A DNA stretch of 64,000 nt. Source: Brachypodium distachyon. Lineage: Eukaryota > Streptophyta > Magnoliopsida > Poales > Poaceae. Positions within the stretch are counted from its first letter, which is position 1, and each line of letters begins with the position of its first letter. The DNA lies in assembly GCF_000005505.3 (NCBI RefSeq), contig NC_016134.3:23387584-23451583 (forward strand), in the 5' to 3' direction. Below the pieces are notes generated by a model that did no database searches, was not told the origin of the DNA, and worked only from the letters and a program-made list of their open reading frames with translations. This document shows, one piece after another, positions 36,400 through 47,851 of the stretch. Made by a program: the position numbers and the translations under genes.

Positions 36400-36660
36400 T
36401 AGGACGCGACGCCTAAGCCAGGATGGGGACGGAGCCAGGACATAAATCTTCTAAACGACAGATGCCATCGCGAAGAACACACAAATCTAATCAGGAAACT
36501 GCAAAACTGATGCCAGACGTTGATCTGTAGTTCCCCCCGTCTCTCAACGCCGAAACGGCAGTTAGAGACGAGGGGAACCTCATGAGATTGACGGCTAGGG
36601 TTTCATACCATGATAGGTTTCTCCGCATAGGATGTAACCTTTTAAGTTTGTGAGTATAGC
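36400..36660 (-). repeat. Inverted copy of the repeat at about 19.93-20.15 kb
   Basis: Read on the minus strand, this stretch aligns with about 19930-20150. It shares AAACCCTAGC, GTTCCCC-TCGTCTCT, GATCAAC/AATCAAC-TCT and TAGAAGATTTATGTCC in the same order. The hairpin portion is at 36528-36579, with a GCCGAAACGGC loop. This is a dispersed repeat family, possibly a non-autonomous retroelement. Confidence 0.6.
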
Positions 36661-37008
36661 TTCCTCGACTCCTCCTCATATGCTGCTGTTGTTGTTTTTT
36701 TAATTGAGAAACTAATATGCTCTTGTTTTTTTTGTTGGGCCTAAAGTTGGGACAGAGAATGTTCGTGCAAATGATGCACCCGTGTATTGTCAAAAAAGAA
36801 AAGAAAAGAAAGGTGCACCAGTGCCCGTAATCTGTAGTGCATCCGATGCCAATGTCAAAACAGGCCGCCACTTAGAACATCTCCAAACAGAACCCCTAAA
36901 TTTTGGGAATAGAAGCCAGTCTCAATTTCACACTCCCTATTTCTTTCGAGTTTATCAACATTCACCTCTGTTCATCAAAATAGACCATCTCTACATCCAA
37001 TTCCAACT

Positions 37009-37306
37009 TATACCGGGGCATGGGTGGCCTGGCCCTACCGGCCCGGCCCAAAGCCCGATGTACCGGGCCGGCCCGGGCTTCACTTTTCTGCCCAAAGCCC
37101 GGCCCGAGAGCCCGAAATGGCTTAAATTGAGTATTTTTAGGAAACATAGGTATAAAAATACATTTATTTATTCTGAAAATAATTATCTTAATGCTTAAAT
37201 GGTCTATTTTTGGGGTTTCGGGCTGGGCTCGGGCTTCAGGTTTGGCCGTCAGGCTTTTATGAAGCCCGGCCCAAACCCGGCCCTTCTTGGGGTTTGCCCA
37301 GGTATA
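37009..37306. mobile_element. hAT-type GGGCC-rich MITE
   Basis: The element is 298 bp with inverted ends TATACC[G/T]GGGCA and exact 8-bp target duplications TTCCAACT at 37001-37008 and 37307-37314. The interior is rich in GGCCC and GCCCGG, like the element at 21.0-21.5 kb. It is non-coding. Confidence 0.85.
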
Positions 37307-37673
37307 TTCCAACTCATATAATCCAAATTCACCATTTGCTTATTCAATTTGAAAAAATAAAACCACCAAATCGGGGATGCTCAGCACGGTGGAGGAAGAG
37401 CCCAGTGCTGGCGGCCATGTGGAGGTGGAGGAGGAGGCTCAGGCAGCGGCCGAGGAAAGAGCGACGGTGGTAGGAGTCGGGCAAGCGAGGGAGAGGAGAC
37501 GACGTGACGAGAAAGGAGCCACAATAGCCGAGGAAGGAACGGCGGCGACGGTAGGAGTCAGCGAGCGAGGGAGGAGTCACGACTGTAGGAGGTGGTGTGG
37601 AGAGGGAGAGGCCGCGGCGGTGGGGGAGGCACGAGGGGCACTAGCGGTGGGAGGAGCCGACGCGGGGAGGAAG

Positions 37674-37676
<3 letters not shown>

Positions 37677-37727
<51 letters not shown>
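37677..37727 (+). repeat. (AG)n microsatellite
   Basis: An uninterrupted AG run of about 51 nt. It produces misleading Arg-Glu or Ser-Leu open frames on the two strands. Confidence 0.95.
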
Positions 37728-37728
<1 letters not shown>

Positions 37729-37840
37729 GTGACAAAAAAATGAATCTTGTGCCCCCTATCCCTTCCCATGGGTTGTAAGCCAAAATTTAGAGGAGGCCTA
37801 AAGTTGGGACCTGTCGAGGGTCCCTGTTGGGTCTCTTTTT

Positions 37841-39620
37841 TTTGCCAAAGCTTCCAAAAACAGGATAAACTTTGCAACGCTTGAACCCTGTACACATAGC
37901 AAACCTTATGTTTGTGCAGCAAATCCTCACTCATTTGTAGAAAAAAGCTCATAACATATACATCATGAAAACCGGCATGCACCACTTAGTCATAGTGTGG
38001 TGCAATGAAAAACATTTGCAGCATCAGAACAATCAACTCCATATGCAACAAATTATACGCGTGCTTGTAGCATGTCAAAATATTGTTTGCAACAAATGAT
38101 ATGCATACCAACCTTGCATTGACCCGCATGTGTGGCATTCCATTCGCCAATTCAATCTCGTCCGCAATGAATCCGGCTCGCCGCAGTCTCATGTGAGCTG
38201 AATCTAAGTGATCACAAATCCATTTTCCTTAATCCCGATGTTTTTTTAAGCTTAATGGCGTGAATTTAATCTTTATGAAGACAAGCTCCACAAAGGATGA
38301 AAAATGAAAAAAAAACTCTATTAAGGTGCAAGATGGAGAAAGAAGAGGTAGAACTAAGGAGAGGAGCAAAGAGCAGCAGCGGAGTCCCACAAACTCTGGT
38401 CTACTGTTCCTCTTCCTCGGGTAAACTCTTCTTCACCGAACCACCTTGGACGATCATATCCTGTCCACCTATATGTGTATCAGTTAAAAAGTGCTCAAGT
38501 TTCGCAAAATGATTCCAAACTGGAAAATATCAAGGAAATAGAAAAAAGAAAAGCATACCAAGAGAACTATAATGGCACAAACGTTAAATATGTCAAGACT
38601 GCAACCTTTACTACACCGTTTCTTCTGTACGCTTGCGTAGAATCCTTTCTGCATGTTGGCACATAGTGGTACCTTGAAGATACTAAGGGCAATATCTCTC
38701 TCATGCTCACATAAAAGCTTTTTTTTAGGAATGCTCACATAAAAGATTGATCCAGTGAGCAGGCCATATTCAATCTATCATCACTGAACAAACCTTCGTC
38801 GTCAGCGGCATAGCAGACTAGCATGACCAAAATTCTCCTCTTCTTGTTGTAGACCTAATGAAAGAAGCTAGAGAACAAAAACCTAGACGGAAAATGGGGT
38901 AAAGAAATGGGTCAATTTGTCACGTGTCCTTGGATAGGATCCATCATCATCCGCGTGTGCATCTCGGCAATGGATGCGCGGCCTGCTGAACAAAAAGAAG
39001 ATGACTTGTATGTTATGTAGATTTTTTTTTGAAGACCCTACATCACAAAGACACGTGACACCCAACAAATCGGCGAGGGCATGTGTACACACACTACAAC
39101 CTAGATAGAAAACACCGCCAAGACAAACTCCACCACGAAGCCTACTCTCCAGCGATGGCCACCGTGCAAAAGTTTCTTTTGTGTCCCGGTGGAAAGGGAA
39201 GTATGGGACCGACCGACCCTTGACGGGCCTCATGGGCTCACAGTTTTCATTTGGACTGCTCGCTGCGGAACCTGCGACCGGGCTGCGGTGCTTCCGAGCG
39301 AGAGCAGGTGGGCCAGAGTTTAGTAGGCTGGTCCATCAACTTTTCTTACTCGTAGTAATAAACTCTAAATTTCGTACAAAGAAGTTCTCAAATTTATGCT
39401 AAAAAAGTTTTCAATTTTTTTAGAAATCTAATAAATAAAAATAGCCATAAGAGTTGTCCATGAGTCAACAAAGATAGCAAAGAGAGAATTCGGTTTGTAC
39501 CGATGACCTTCATGATTAGATAATTAGTCCTCCCCTTTTCCAAATAAAGTGGGGAAATGATTAAGTCTTCCTTTTCTTTAACATATCAGATAGTGTCTCC
39601 TGTTTTTTTAAAAGATCAGA
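37841..39620. other. Intergenic, no gene recognised
   Basis: AT-rich sequence with scattered short frames on both strands and no family motif, repeat end or splice pattern that I could support. Confidence 0.4.
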
Positions 39621-39627
39621 TCGTTAC

Positions 39628-40058
39628 AAATTTGTGGTCATTTGCCAGAACACACTGCTGGCTCAAAATGAAAAGTTTGACTTTTTTTTTCCTTTGGATG
39701 ACGTTTTTAGCTTGGGAGAATGACAGTTGAATAGTTTTCTTTTTCAAATTGAAATTTTGCCTCGAAAAGAAGTATGTATGTGTCAATTTTGAAAATTATT
39801 TGATTGCAAAATTAGGCAGCATTTAGCCTCAAGTCAGTTCACAAAATCATATAAAATGCAGACATTCCAGATGGAACACATGTTTAACTCATAAAAGATT
39901 AACATAAAAGTCCACAAAATGACATGTTTAAAATACAGGTTTAACTCACAAGTTCATCTAGTAAGTACTGCGTAACACACTCTATACGGAATGTATGACA
40001 TCTCACCCAAACTTCTGATTTAGGCCAGGCGGTGTGTTCTGACAAATGACCGTGAAAT
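39628..40058. mobile_element. MITE-like element with about 30-bp inverted ends
   Basis: The left arm GGTCATTTGCCAGAACACAC (39636-39655) pairs with the right arm at about 40026-40055 (GTGTGTTCTGACAAATGACC). A further partial copy of the arm (GGCGGTGTGTTTTTGCAAATG) follows at about 40089-40110. Long inverted ends suggest a Mutator-like MITE, but no 9-bp duplication could be confirmed. Confidence 0.55.
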
Positions 40059-40149
40059 TATAATGGTACCGAACAAAGGCGCAATCCGGCGGTGTGTTTT
40101 TGCAAATGCCGTAAAATAACCGTGTCATGTAGCCAATTTCCCCTTACAG

Positions 40150-40414
40150 CAAACAACGTTTCATTTCATCCAATTTTCGATAAGATTTCATTTGGTTGAA
40201 ATTGAATTCCTTGTTCAAAAATCATGTTTGTCTATTTGTAGAGTGAGAGACAATTCCAACGATGATGACTTTTGAAGAGAAATTAGGGTTAGTTATAGTG
40301 CAATTTCATAGAATTTGAGATTGAATTCTTGTAGCCAATTCCGTGCTAATCAAACAAATTCATTTCTGAAAATTCAAAATGAATTTCATAATTCTAAACC
40401 CAAATGGAGCAGTT
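40150..40414. mobile_element. MITE, copy 2 of the three-copy family, in the SPRING promoter
   Basis: This copy aligns along its length with 28713-28984 and with the inverted copy at 49248-49567 (TTTCATTTGGTTGAA, TTGTAGAGTGAGAGACAATTCCA). It ends about 165 bp before the SPRING start codon. Both termini are eroded. Confidence 0.65.
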
Positions 40415-40581
40415 AGTTTTTCATGGTTGATAATGTAATGCTCTTTGAAAAATAAAGCTTCCGTTTCAGCGAAAAAAGAAGAAGAACAACACCACACGCA
40501 CGCGCGCAGCCCAAACCGGCGACGCGGACACTTTCCGCTTCTTCTCCGCCCACCCCGCCCCCAGCCTCCCTCCCCGACCGG

Positions 40582-43500
40582 ATGGCGAATCCAAGCCTCC
40601 TCTTCCTCCCCAAGGTCCTCTGCGCCGTCGCTGCCTTCTGCGCCTGTCTTCCCGCACCCGTCTCCGCCATCCGGTGAGTGAGATCCGTTCCCCGGAAACC
40701 CCTCGCTCCAGCGTCGCGTTCTAGAAGTGCAAATGCTCTCGTAGTCGCTGTCCCGGATCTCTGAACTATCGCATTTCACTAATTCTAATTGCATAACTTC
40801 ATTTTTAAGTCTACTTTAGGAAGGAAACTGGGTTTGCTGCACCCATTATGTGCAGGAGGACTGTCCAAGGACGGCATTTGATTTCAGATGATAATGGTAG
40901 TACACCTGCGTCTCTCTCTTGCTTCGATATACTGTCTTATGAACCCTGTGTTCCCTTATAGCCTTTGTTTCTCTAATAGAACACAATTTTTTATAGGTTA
41001 CGTATGCTCTTCCCTTTCAATCGATCCATGGTCACACTGCTGCCCAAGAACAGGAGCACGCTTTTCCTGTCAGTGAGTTACTTTGCTTTTGTTGCACAAA
41101 TTATCTATAACAGCAGTGCATTATAAAAAGGGTAACCTTGTAAATCTAACGCAGCTAATGGCACCATCCAGGGGCTGCAAACTTGATTTACAGTGCTGCA
41201 ACTCTTATGAGTATTGTGTTTCCTGCTGCTTGGATCCTTCCAGGGTAAATTCTTACTAGCAGTACTGGAATTTTCAAACAAAGACTACAGAACTGAGTTA
41301 TTTCCTAAATTATTCACTCATCCTTCTGACAGACCAAGGAAAGAGATGTTCTGAAGTTGAAGGTAGCTAAGCCAGTTACTGCTGGTAAGTGCCTGTAGGC
41401 ATTGTTTCATGAATCTAAAATACTACGGAGTATAATTTGTTGGAAGAAGTTTACAGTTCATTGTCCTCTAGGAACTTACGCCAATATCTTCGATTTCTGC
41501 ATGGGAAGATGCCGCCATAGTTCTGCAAGCGTGGTACTGGTTCTTTCTTAGCATTCTGACATGAATATTTGAGGACACTTTTCACATTAACATCTGAAAT
41601 AAGGAACAGAGGTCGAGTGCATATCCATCCTGGTTGCATCTTATTCTTCTGGCGATCTAGCATTTTATAATGACAGCAACTACATGTGAAAAAAAAATCT
41701 GGTCAACAATTTTTGATTTTTTTTTCAATCTTGTTCTTTGAATCAACCAGGTCCATGAAAACGCATATGTGAGTGATTTCCATCATTGCTTCATGGTTCA
41801 GCAAAATTTATCAGGTACGCATAGTATTCTTGCATCTTAGCTACATAACCGCACGTCCGCACTCTCTAGGTACAGCATCTGTTCATGATCAGTCCGGCAT
41901 ATCTAAATTGTTTAAATAGTGCTATGAGATTCAGATTCAACTGCCCACCAAGAGTAGATACGAGCCATGAGTAGTGACTTAGCTTAGTTCACAAAGGCCA
42001 AACCAGTTCAGTTGTGGTCGACCGTATAGCAGCAGCCAGCACTAGCCACACTAAAACGAAACATATGGGCTATGAGACAATTGGAAATTGTAAGTTTGTG
42101 ACTGAAGCTGCAACGATAAACGATTTTTCATGACTACTGAATATGCAGCTATAAATTTGTGAATTTATGCCTGAATCCAAAAATAAATATTTGGATCTGT
42201 AATTGATCTGACCATCTTGAATTTCTGAATTTACGTACCCTGACAATTTAGTGAAATATTGTTAAGTCGCTCTAATAATAAGATATCCCCTATATTAAGG
42301 AGTATAGCACATCATGGGCATATTGGGCGCATCCGCGCATGCAGAGTTTGTCATCGTCTTATCTATTTCACTGACTCAGTATATTAGCTCATTTTCTGTT
42401 AGTTTGATACTTTGATTCAATCAGTTAGTTATAATATGTTAAAAATTCATACGAGGAGCTTCATTGGAGCACATGGTAATGTGGGAGTAGGGAAGTTGCT
42501 GGAGTTTTGGCAGACAGGATGGTAACCTGAATTTCCAAATGGTACTTGTGTGGGCTGTTTTGTTTTGTTTTTTATTCTCCTTTTTTTGCGTTAGATGTGG
42601 GTGTGCCGTGCACTCTGTGCAGAGAAAACAAGATAATTAAACCTCTGATCAGCCTGTTCTTCAGTTTCATGCTTATTCTGAGCTGAGCCTGGTTATCAGT
42701 AATCACACAAGGTGCTAGCTTCTTGAATTATGCATTAGGATTAGGAAGTGATTATGTAAAACTATTTAGCAGGATCAACTGATTCTAATTATGGATCAAG
42801 GTTGGCTGGTATAAGCGTCATTGTGGGAAGGTAAGGTTTTTCCAGTTCTAGCTCTATATGTAGGCCAGTGAATGAAGTCCATGGGAATTTCTTTCTGAAA
42901 TCACATTTGATATTCAGGCAGGGAGAACCGTGTAGTTCCACGTGTAGAGCAAAAGGACAATCATGTGTTCCGAGCAGGCTTTCTGAGTTGAACAAATGTC
43001 AGATGTAAGTTTATATAAACTATTTAATCTTGCTAATACTCATCTTTCACTAATACTCCCTCCGTTCCTAAATTCTTGTCGTTGTTTTAGTTCAAATTTG
43101 TACTAAAATAACGACAATAATTGAGGAACGGAGGGAGTTCTCTTTGTCGGATAGCGCTGTTTGCTTGCTAATCATCAATTGTTTGCTCCTGCTAGAATAA
43201 TTAGTTTGACTGACTAGTCATGTATCAAGATCTATTGTTATTAGTTGTGTATAACTACTTTTTGCATGACCGCACTTCGATCTAGTTAATTGTTTGGTCG
43301 AATAGTCTGTAGTAGATTGTTCCTTAGATGAAAGTTGATGATGAACTGATATTTTGAAGTTGACATGGACCGGTACTTATACTTTTACCCCGGTTTTGTC
43401 TGACCGGGTTTTCAAGCAGGCCCTGTTGCCTATCAGCTGTTTTGCTCTATCCTAGGGCTACAGAGGTTACTTGCCATACCTAGTTACCCAATTTGAATGT

Positions 43501-46465
43501 GGGAACATTCTCTTTGTTGGAGAAGTTTCAGATCTGCACAGCCATCCAAATTTTGATATTACCAGTTACCGCTTACTTGATTAAATGAAACAATTCTAGC
43601 AGTAGTTAGGTACTCCCTCCGATCCATATTAATTGTCTCAAATTTGCCCAAATATGGATGTATCTATGCCTAAAATACGTCTAGATACATGTAATATTTT
43701 GACAATTAATATGGATTGGAGGGAGTAAATGACAAGGGGAAAACTGAAGTGGTGAATTACATTCCAATATAAAATATAGTTAACTTAAAGGTCCCTATAA
43801 TTTACTGAAGGCGGTATTTGAACATGTAGATTCTTCAGAGAAATCATCCCGGACCTCATATGAGACTTTGCTATTACCAGTTTGATTTTGATTATTTTGT
43901 CAGTGAATTAATCATTAATCAGAGTAATTTGGTCTTCTTTATCATTTCCAAATGGTACTGTGTTACACATTTGCTTATGGTTCTTGCATACTTGCTTCTT
44001 TGATATTGCCGGTTACTGGCACACTTTTATTTTAAACAAATTCTGATATGTCGCACATCAGCACAAGGACACTTTGGCTGTAGAGTCTTATTTGAAATGG
44101 AATTATGCTGGCCTTCTTGTGTGATTACTTTCAATTCGGAAATAAAATAAAACAATGTTGCTTATGGTTATTGCTGAAACCAGTTTACAGAAATATATGA
44201 GATGCAGAAGTGGTTGCTTCCCCAGTCTTGGACCAGATCAACCCGCCGAAGTTGTAGACGAAGCTCCAACAAGTTTGGTATGACTTTGAATTTGCTGATA
44301 TCTTACGTAATGGTTATCTCCTGTATATTTATGCTGTTTGACCACATGCAAACTGTTATGAGGCTCTACCTAGAAAAATAGAAGGAAAGTTTTATACTAT
44401 GTTTTTATGCATTAAGTCCTAGTGTATACTTCTGATCTAAACTGTGTTGCCCATTGGTCACTTCCTCAAAATAGTCAACCAACAGCATTTTTTGAATCTG
44501 GTTATATGCACCATGTTATATCTCGGCCATCTCCATGGAAGTTATGCTGCAACTGACTTATATACATACTTACAATTTCAGAAGGTTGATATTAGATCCT
44601 ACCATTTTACTAACAATTATGTGCTGTGAACCAACCCTGGTCATATAGTTTTCCCTTACTCCTTTTGGCCTCAGCAATGTGTCCATCTCAACCTTTACAG
44701 ATAAAGAAAATGTGTCCATCTCAAAAAAGGAATCACACATTTGCAGTTTAACGTAGTACAGTACATGTGGCTTAATGGCTTCATGACTTACAATCTTTTA
44801 GTTGTATCTTGTTGCGGCTGCGCATATAATATTTTCTGGATCATGAAAAATCATGGCTATCTAGAAAGCTTAATCTCTTGCGTGTGTGAAAACACGCATA
44901 CATGCTCACAAAATCATTTAAATTAACCCTATTCATCTTCAGTTGGAAGCAACACATCTAGCGCCATGATCTGCAGAAAGAAACTAACATAAAAACAAAA
45001 ACATTCATCTAAATCTATCTTAAAGCCTACATTCAATGAAGACATGCGCTTGAAGCACTTCATTGCCTTCCAAAATATTCTACCGAATGATTTCGGTGCA
45101 ACTAACTATATTTAGATTGCACACCAGAACCCCATATTAGCAGCTTCAGACATGGTGTAGTGTAGTAAGGCCCTAGCTGTAGTTTCCTTTGCCCTTGTTT
45201 TCTTTTGGTTTGTTGTTAGCTTTTAGGATCCGGCGCTTAGATCCTTTTGGTTCTTTTCTTGTTGCTGGCTTTGTTTGGTTTCACTTTGTAAACTTTTGTG
45301 CTTCCTCAGCGATCTTCTTCTAATACAAAATGACACGCCTCTAACCGCTTGGCAATTGAAGGCTGACACAAAATGTATTGCTTTAAAATTGTCAAAATAT
45401 TTTAGCGAAGGGCCTAGATATATTGGTTTTCCTTCCTTGACCCTAATGAGGTGGTCTTTTTCATAGCACGAGGAATTTCGAAGTCTAATCATTTAGTGTT
45501 ACATAGGGGTGGGGGCATATCTACGATATATACAACAGTTGGCCTTTTTGGGTGGTCTTACCATTGTCGAGAAATGGATCAGCAGATAAGATTTTGTTGG
45601 CTTCAGTCGGCACCAACGATCTTTCTCTCTGCGAAGCCCTATCGTTTAGTCTAGAGCTTTTGCCCAACCTGTCAAGTGCAGTAGCTGGTAATGGTTTGGA
45701 GACCATGGATAGGGCACTGGTCCTCATCTACGATCTACCAGCCACCAGGACCTAATCGCTGGCGTGGTTAGAGGGGCTATGGTCGTTTTGCTTGTGTCTT
45801 TCGAACTAATCTATTGCTTAATTATGGTGTGCCTAGAAGGAAGGCTTGATACCACACCCTAGAAACTAATATATATGTCTATCCTTATTTTCCTAATCAT
45901 TTCTGCCTCAACTCGACGCTCATGATACAATCTTTTAGGCAACGCTGTCTCTGCCACGTGGCATATCAGTATTGAGTATTTGCATCTTGGCGAAGGGCCA
46001 GAAAAAAAAGGATTTTACCCTAAGTTTCTAATTCTTCCATTTCTTTTCCCAAAAGTATAAGGAAGAGGGACCCAACGCCCATGACACCATCTTTTAGGCA
46101 ATGCTGGCTCTGCCACGTGGCTTGTCAATAGAGTATTTGCACCTTGGAAAGGGACCAGAAGAAGAAAAGGATTTTAACCCTCGGTTTCTAATTCTTCCAT
46201 TTATTTACCCAAAAATATAAGGCATATAGTCACCAGTTTCAGTATATTTCCATTGCTGATACTTGCATCACTAATTCCTATTTGGGTGGACATCATGTGC
46301 TGGATATGGTTAAGTAAGAGTATTGATGAATAAACTTAAGCATTGAACTAATTTTGGTTGCTGCTGTTTCAGAATCCAGGAGCATGCTTGTACATGCAGA
46401 CAGATGAGCGGCTCACATGTGATGGCTCACATCAACATACCCGGAGGGTCTGTCCTTGCGCATGA
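40582..46465 (+). CDS. SREBP regulating gene protein (SPRING, DUF2054 family)
   Basis: Eleven exons give 263 aa: 40582-40673, 40856-40896, 40997-41072, 41172-41244, 41333-41384, 41472-41533, 41751-41814, 42773-42830, 42918-43004, 44184-44277 and 46373-46465, all GT-AG and in phase. The protein starts with a hydrophobic signal peptide or anchor (about residues 1-30). It then has about 23 cysteines in paired motifs, including LDLQCCNSYEYCVSCCLDP, DFCMGRC, CRSGCFPS and the terminus RRVCPCA, the pattern of the family once called UPF0454/C12orf49. Human SPRING resides in the Golgi and is needed for site-1 protease to mature and activate SREBP. Plants keep site-1 protease but lack classical SREBPs, so a role in S1P-dependent processing is an inference. 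Introns 9 and 10 are long and carry MITEs and a tandem duplication. Confidence 0.9.
43056..43137. mobile_element. Stowaway MITE (short)
   Basis: An 82-bp near-perfect hairpin starting CTCCCTCCGTTCC, TA-flanked on the left. It lies in SPRING intron 9. Confidence 0.8.
43613..43725. mobile_element. Stowaway MITE
   Basis: A 113-bp element from CTCCCTCCGATCC to GGATTGGAGGGAG with TA on both sides. It lies in SPRING intron 9 and closely resembles the copies at 14443 and 63744. Confidence 0.85.
45180..45360 (+). mobile_element. Likely 3' remnant of a LINE
   Basis: The sequence runs TTTGTAAACTTTTGTGCTTC ... CTTCTAATACAAAATGACACGC, wording typical of the 3' ends of grass LINE-type retrotransposons. 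It has no coding part. It lies in SPRING intron 10. Confidence 0.4.
45914..46226 (+). repeat. Tandem duplication, two units of about 160 bp
   Basis: The units at about 45914-46067 and 46074-46226 share CATCTTTTAGGCAA-GCTG, CTCTGCCACGTGGC, GAGTATTTGCA-CTTGG and TTTCTAATTCTTCCATTT in order, with scattered substitutions. They lie in SPRING intron 10, just before the last exon. Each unit contains a CACGTG E-box/G-box core. Confidence 0.85.
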
Positions 46466-47050
46466 AAGCAGAAGTTTATGGTAATTTTATCTGAAAAGCT
46501 CATCAGATTTTAGAGACTCATCTAATTGTCAACATATCTCCAAAGTTTTTCTCGCTATTATCAATCACAATCACTTGCAAGGAAACAAGTGAAGATGATC
46601 CCCTGAAAACTGGTGCTCTTTTTTCATAAACAAACTTTTTCCCTACCTGTTGGACTGTTTGTTGTCCCAAAATGACATGGTCGTCTGCACCTAATTTTTA
46701 AGTAGCGCATGGACGGAAAAGGGAACAAGTACATGTGAATCTTCGCATGACATTTGCATGCATCAGTAGAGCCATCGATTGCAAAGAAACATAGCATTCC
46801 ATGCTTTCCCCAGTTTTTTATAATTTAGCTTTGTCCTCTGCAGGCTGTTTTCCCTTTGCATGTTTGTATGCATCATTCGTGTGCAGAGCAAACAGCTTCT
46901 CGAACAATTATCTTTATAATATTCTGTCACAAATTTCCATGCATGTTTAGTACAAACGCAACCAAAAGGAACTACAGACACATGACTTTTTAAATCAATC
47001 GCACCATGACAACATCTCTGCATCACAAACTTCCACGAGGTTTGCTGTCC
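46466..47050. other. Shared 3' region of convergent SPRING and GUN4
   Basis: This AT-rich stretch of 585 bp holds the 3' UTRs of both genes. No other feature was recognised. Confidence 0.5.
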
Positions 47051-47851
47051 TTAAAAGGAGTAGTCAGGCTTGAAATCTGTTATAATCTTTGGCCTCCCCC
47101 TCCCTTTGATGTCATCCTTATTCTGACCAGTGGTAGTACCTGTCTCATTCTCCTCTCCTGCTGCTTCCTCTTCTTCACACTCAAAGGCAGGGTGAGTGAA
47201 TATGTTGCCTAGGAGCCGTGTTCCTCTGAGGGCATTGGTGAGAGGCAGATGGCCCTCTGGGGTGTCATCATTCAGCTCCCATATGAACTCATCAGGGAAG
47301 GCCCTGTAGTTGAACTGCTCCACTTCAGTGTCCAGCTTCTTCATCCAGCCAACCTTGATAAAGAAGCGGGTGTAGTCACGCAGCGACTTCTCCCAAAGCC
47401 GTCGCTGTACGCTGTATCCAAACTTGCGGTTGCTATGCTCCAGCCAGAGCATATCAATGGCACGGAGGTCCTCCACGGAGATAAATTGGACCTCCGAGAA
47501 GAAAACATACCCTCGACGACGTGCAGGCTCGCCCGCGAGGTGGATGAGGAGTGCGCGGGTGGTCTCGTCAGCTTGGCGATAATCTCCGTCCGCAAGCTGC
47601 TGGCCTAGGAGCTCCAGGGAGGGCGTAGGGGGTGAGGTTGTTGCGGCGGCAGCAGCGACTGGAGTTGGCGCTGATGTGTTGGCGGTTGATGCTGTGCTCA
47701 CCGAGGAGGAGGTGCTGGAGAAGAGCTTGAAGGAAATGCTGGTGCTGGAGGTGAGCTTGAGGATTACAGAAGAGGGGCCTTCATGGGTGCTGTTGTTGTG
47801 GAAAGATTGGTGGTGCTGAAGAAGGAAGGATTGGAGAGAAGCATTTGCCAT
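47051..47851 (-). CDS. GUN4: GUN4 tetrapyrrole-binding protein, chloroplastic
   Basis: GUN4 binds protoporphyrin IX and Mg-protoporphyrin, stimulates Mg-chelatase through its CHLH subunit, and influences plastid-to-nucleus signalling. This is a single-exon gene of 266 aa, as is usual for GUN4. Residues 1 to about 75 are Ser/Thr/Ala-rich (transit peptide). A helical region (LELLGQQLADGDYRQADE) precedes the conserved GUN4 core with VEDLRAIDMLWLEHSNRKFG, FFIKVGW and GHLPLTNALRG. The tail is acidic, then Lys-rich, and ends KPDYSF. The Ser in this terminal motif corresponds to the phosphorylated Ser near the C terminus of land-plant GUN4. The gene is convergent with SPRING. Confidence 0.97.
   Translation of the reverse strand: MANASLQSFLLQHHQSFHNNSTHEGPSSVILKLTSSTSISFKLFSSTSSSVSTASTANTSAPTPVAAAAATTSPPTPSLELLGQQLADGDYRQADETTRALLIHLAGEPARRRGYVFFSEVQFISVEDLRAIDMLWLEHSNRKFGYSVQRRLWEKSLRDYTRFFIKVGWMKKLDTEVEQFNYRAFPDEFIWELNDDTPEGHLPLTNALRGTRLLGNIFTHPAFECEEEEAAGEENETGTTTGQNKDDIKGRGRPKIITDFKPDYSF

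Larger units (their letters stand above)
36876..37840. mobile_element. Probable Harbinger-like element carrying nested insertions
   Basis: The left end TTAGAACATCTCCAAACAG and the right end CTGTTGGGTCTC form weak inverted ends of the grass 'GAGCATCTCCAACAG' type. Sub-terminal TAAATTTTGG and its inverse support the pairing. Inside are a hAT MITE (37009-37306), GC-rich Glu/Gly/Arg-coding low-complexity DNA, and the (GA)n tract. The ends are inferred. Confidence 0.4.

Noticed and set aside
37344..37985. Glu/Arg- or Ser/Leu-rich proteins around 37.5-37.9 kb
   Set aside because: They are produced by the (AG)n tract and GC-rich low-complexity repeat DNA.
40360..40794. 144-codon minus-strand frame over the first SPRING exon
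   Set aside because: It is antisense to a GC-rich first exon and continues into a MITE. There are no conserved motifs.
47249..47608. Plus-strand 119 aa frame
   Set aside because: It is the antisense shadow of the GUN4 coding sequence.
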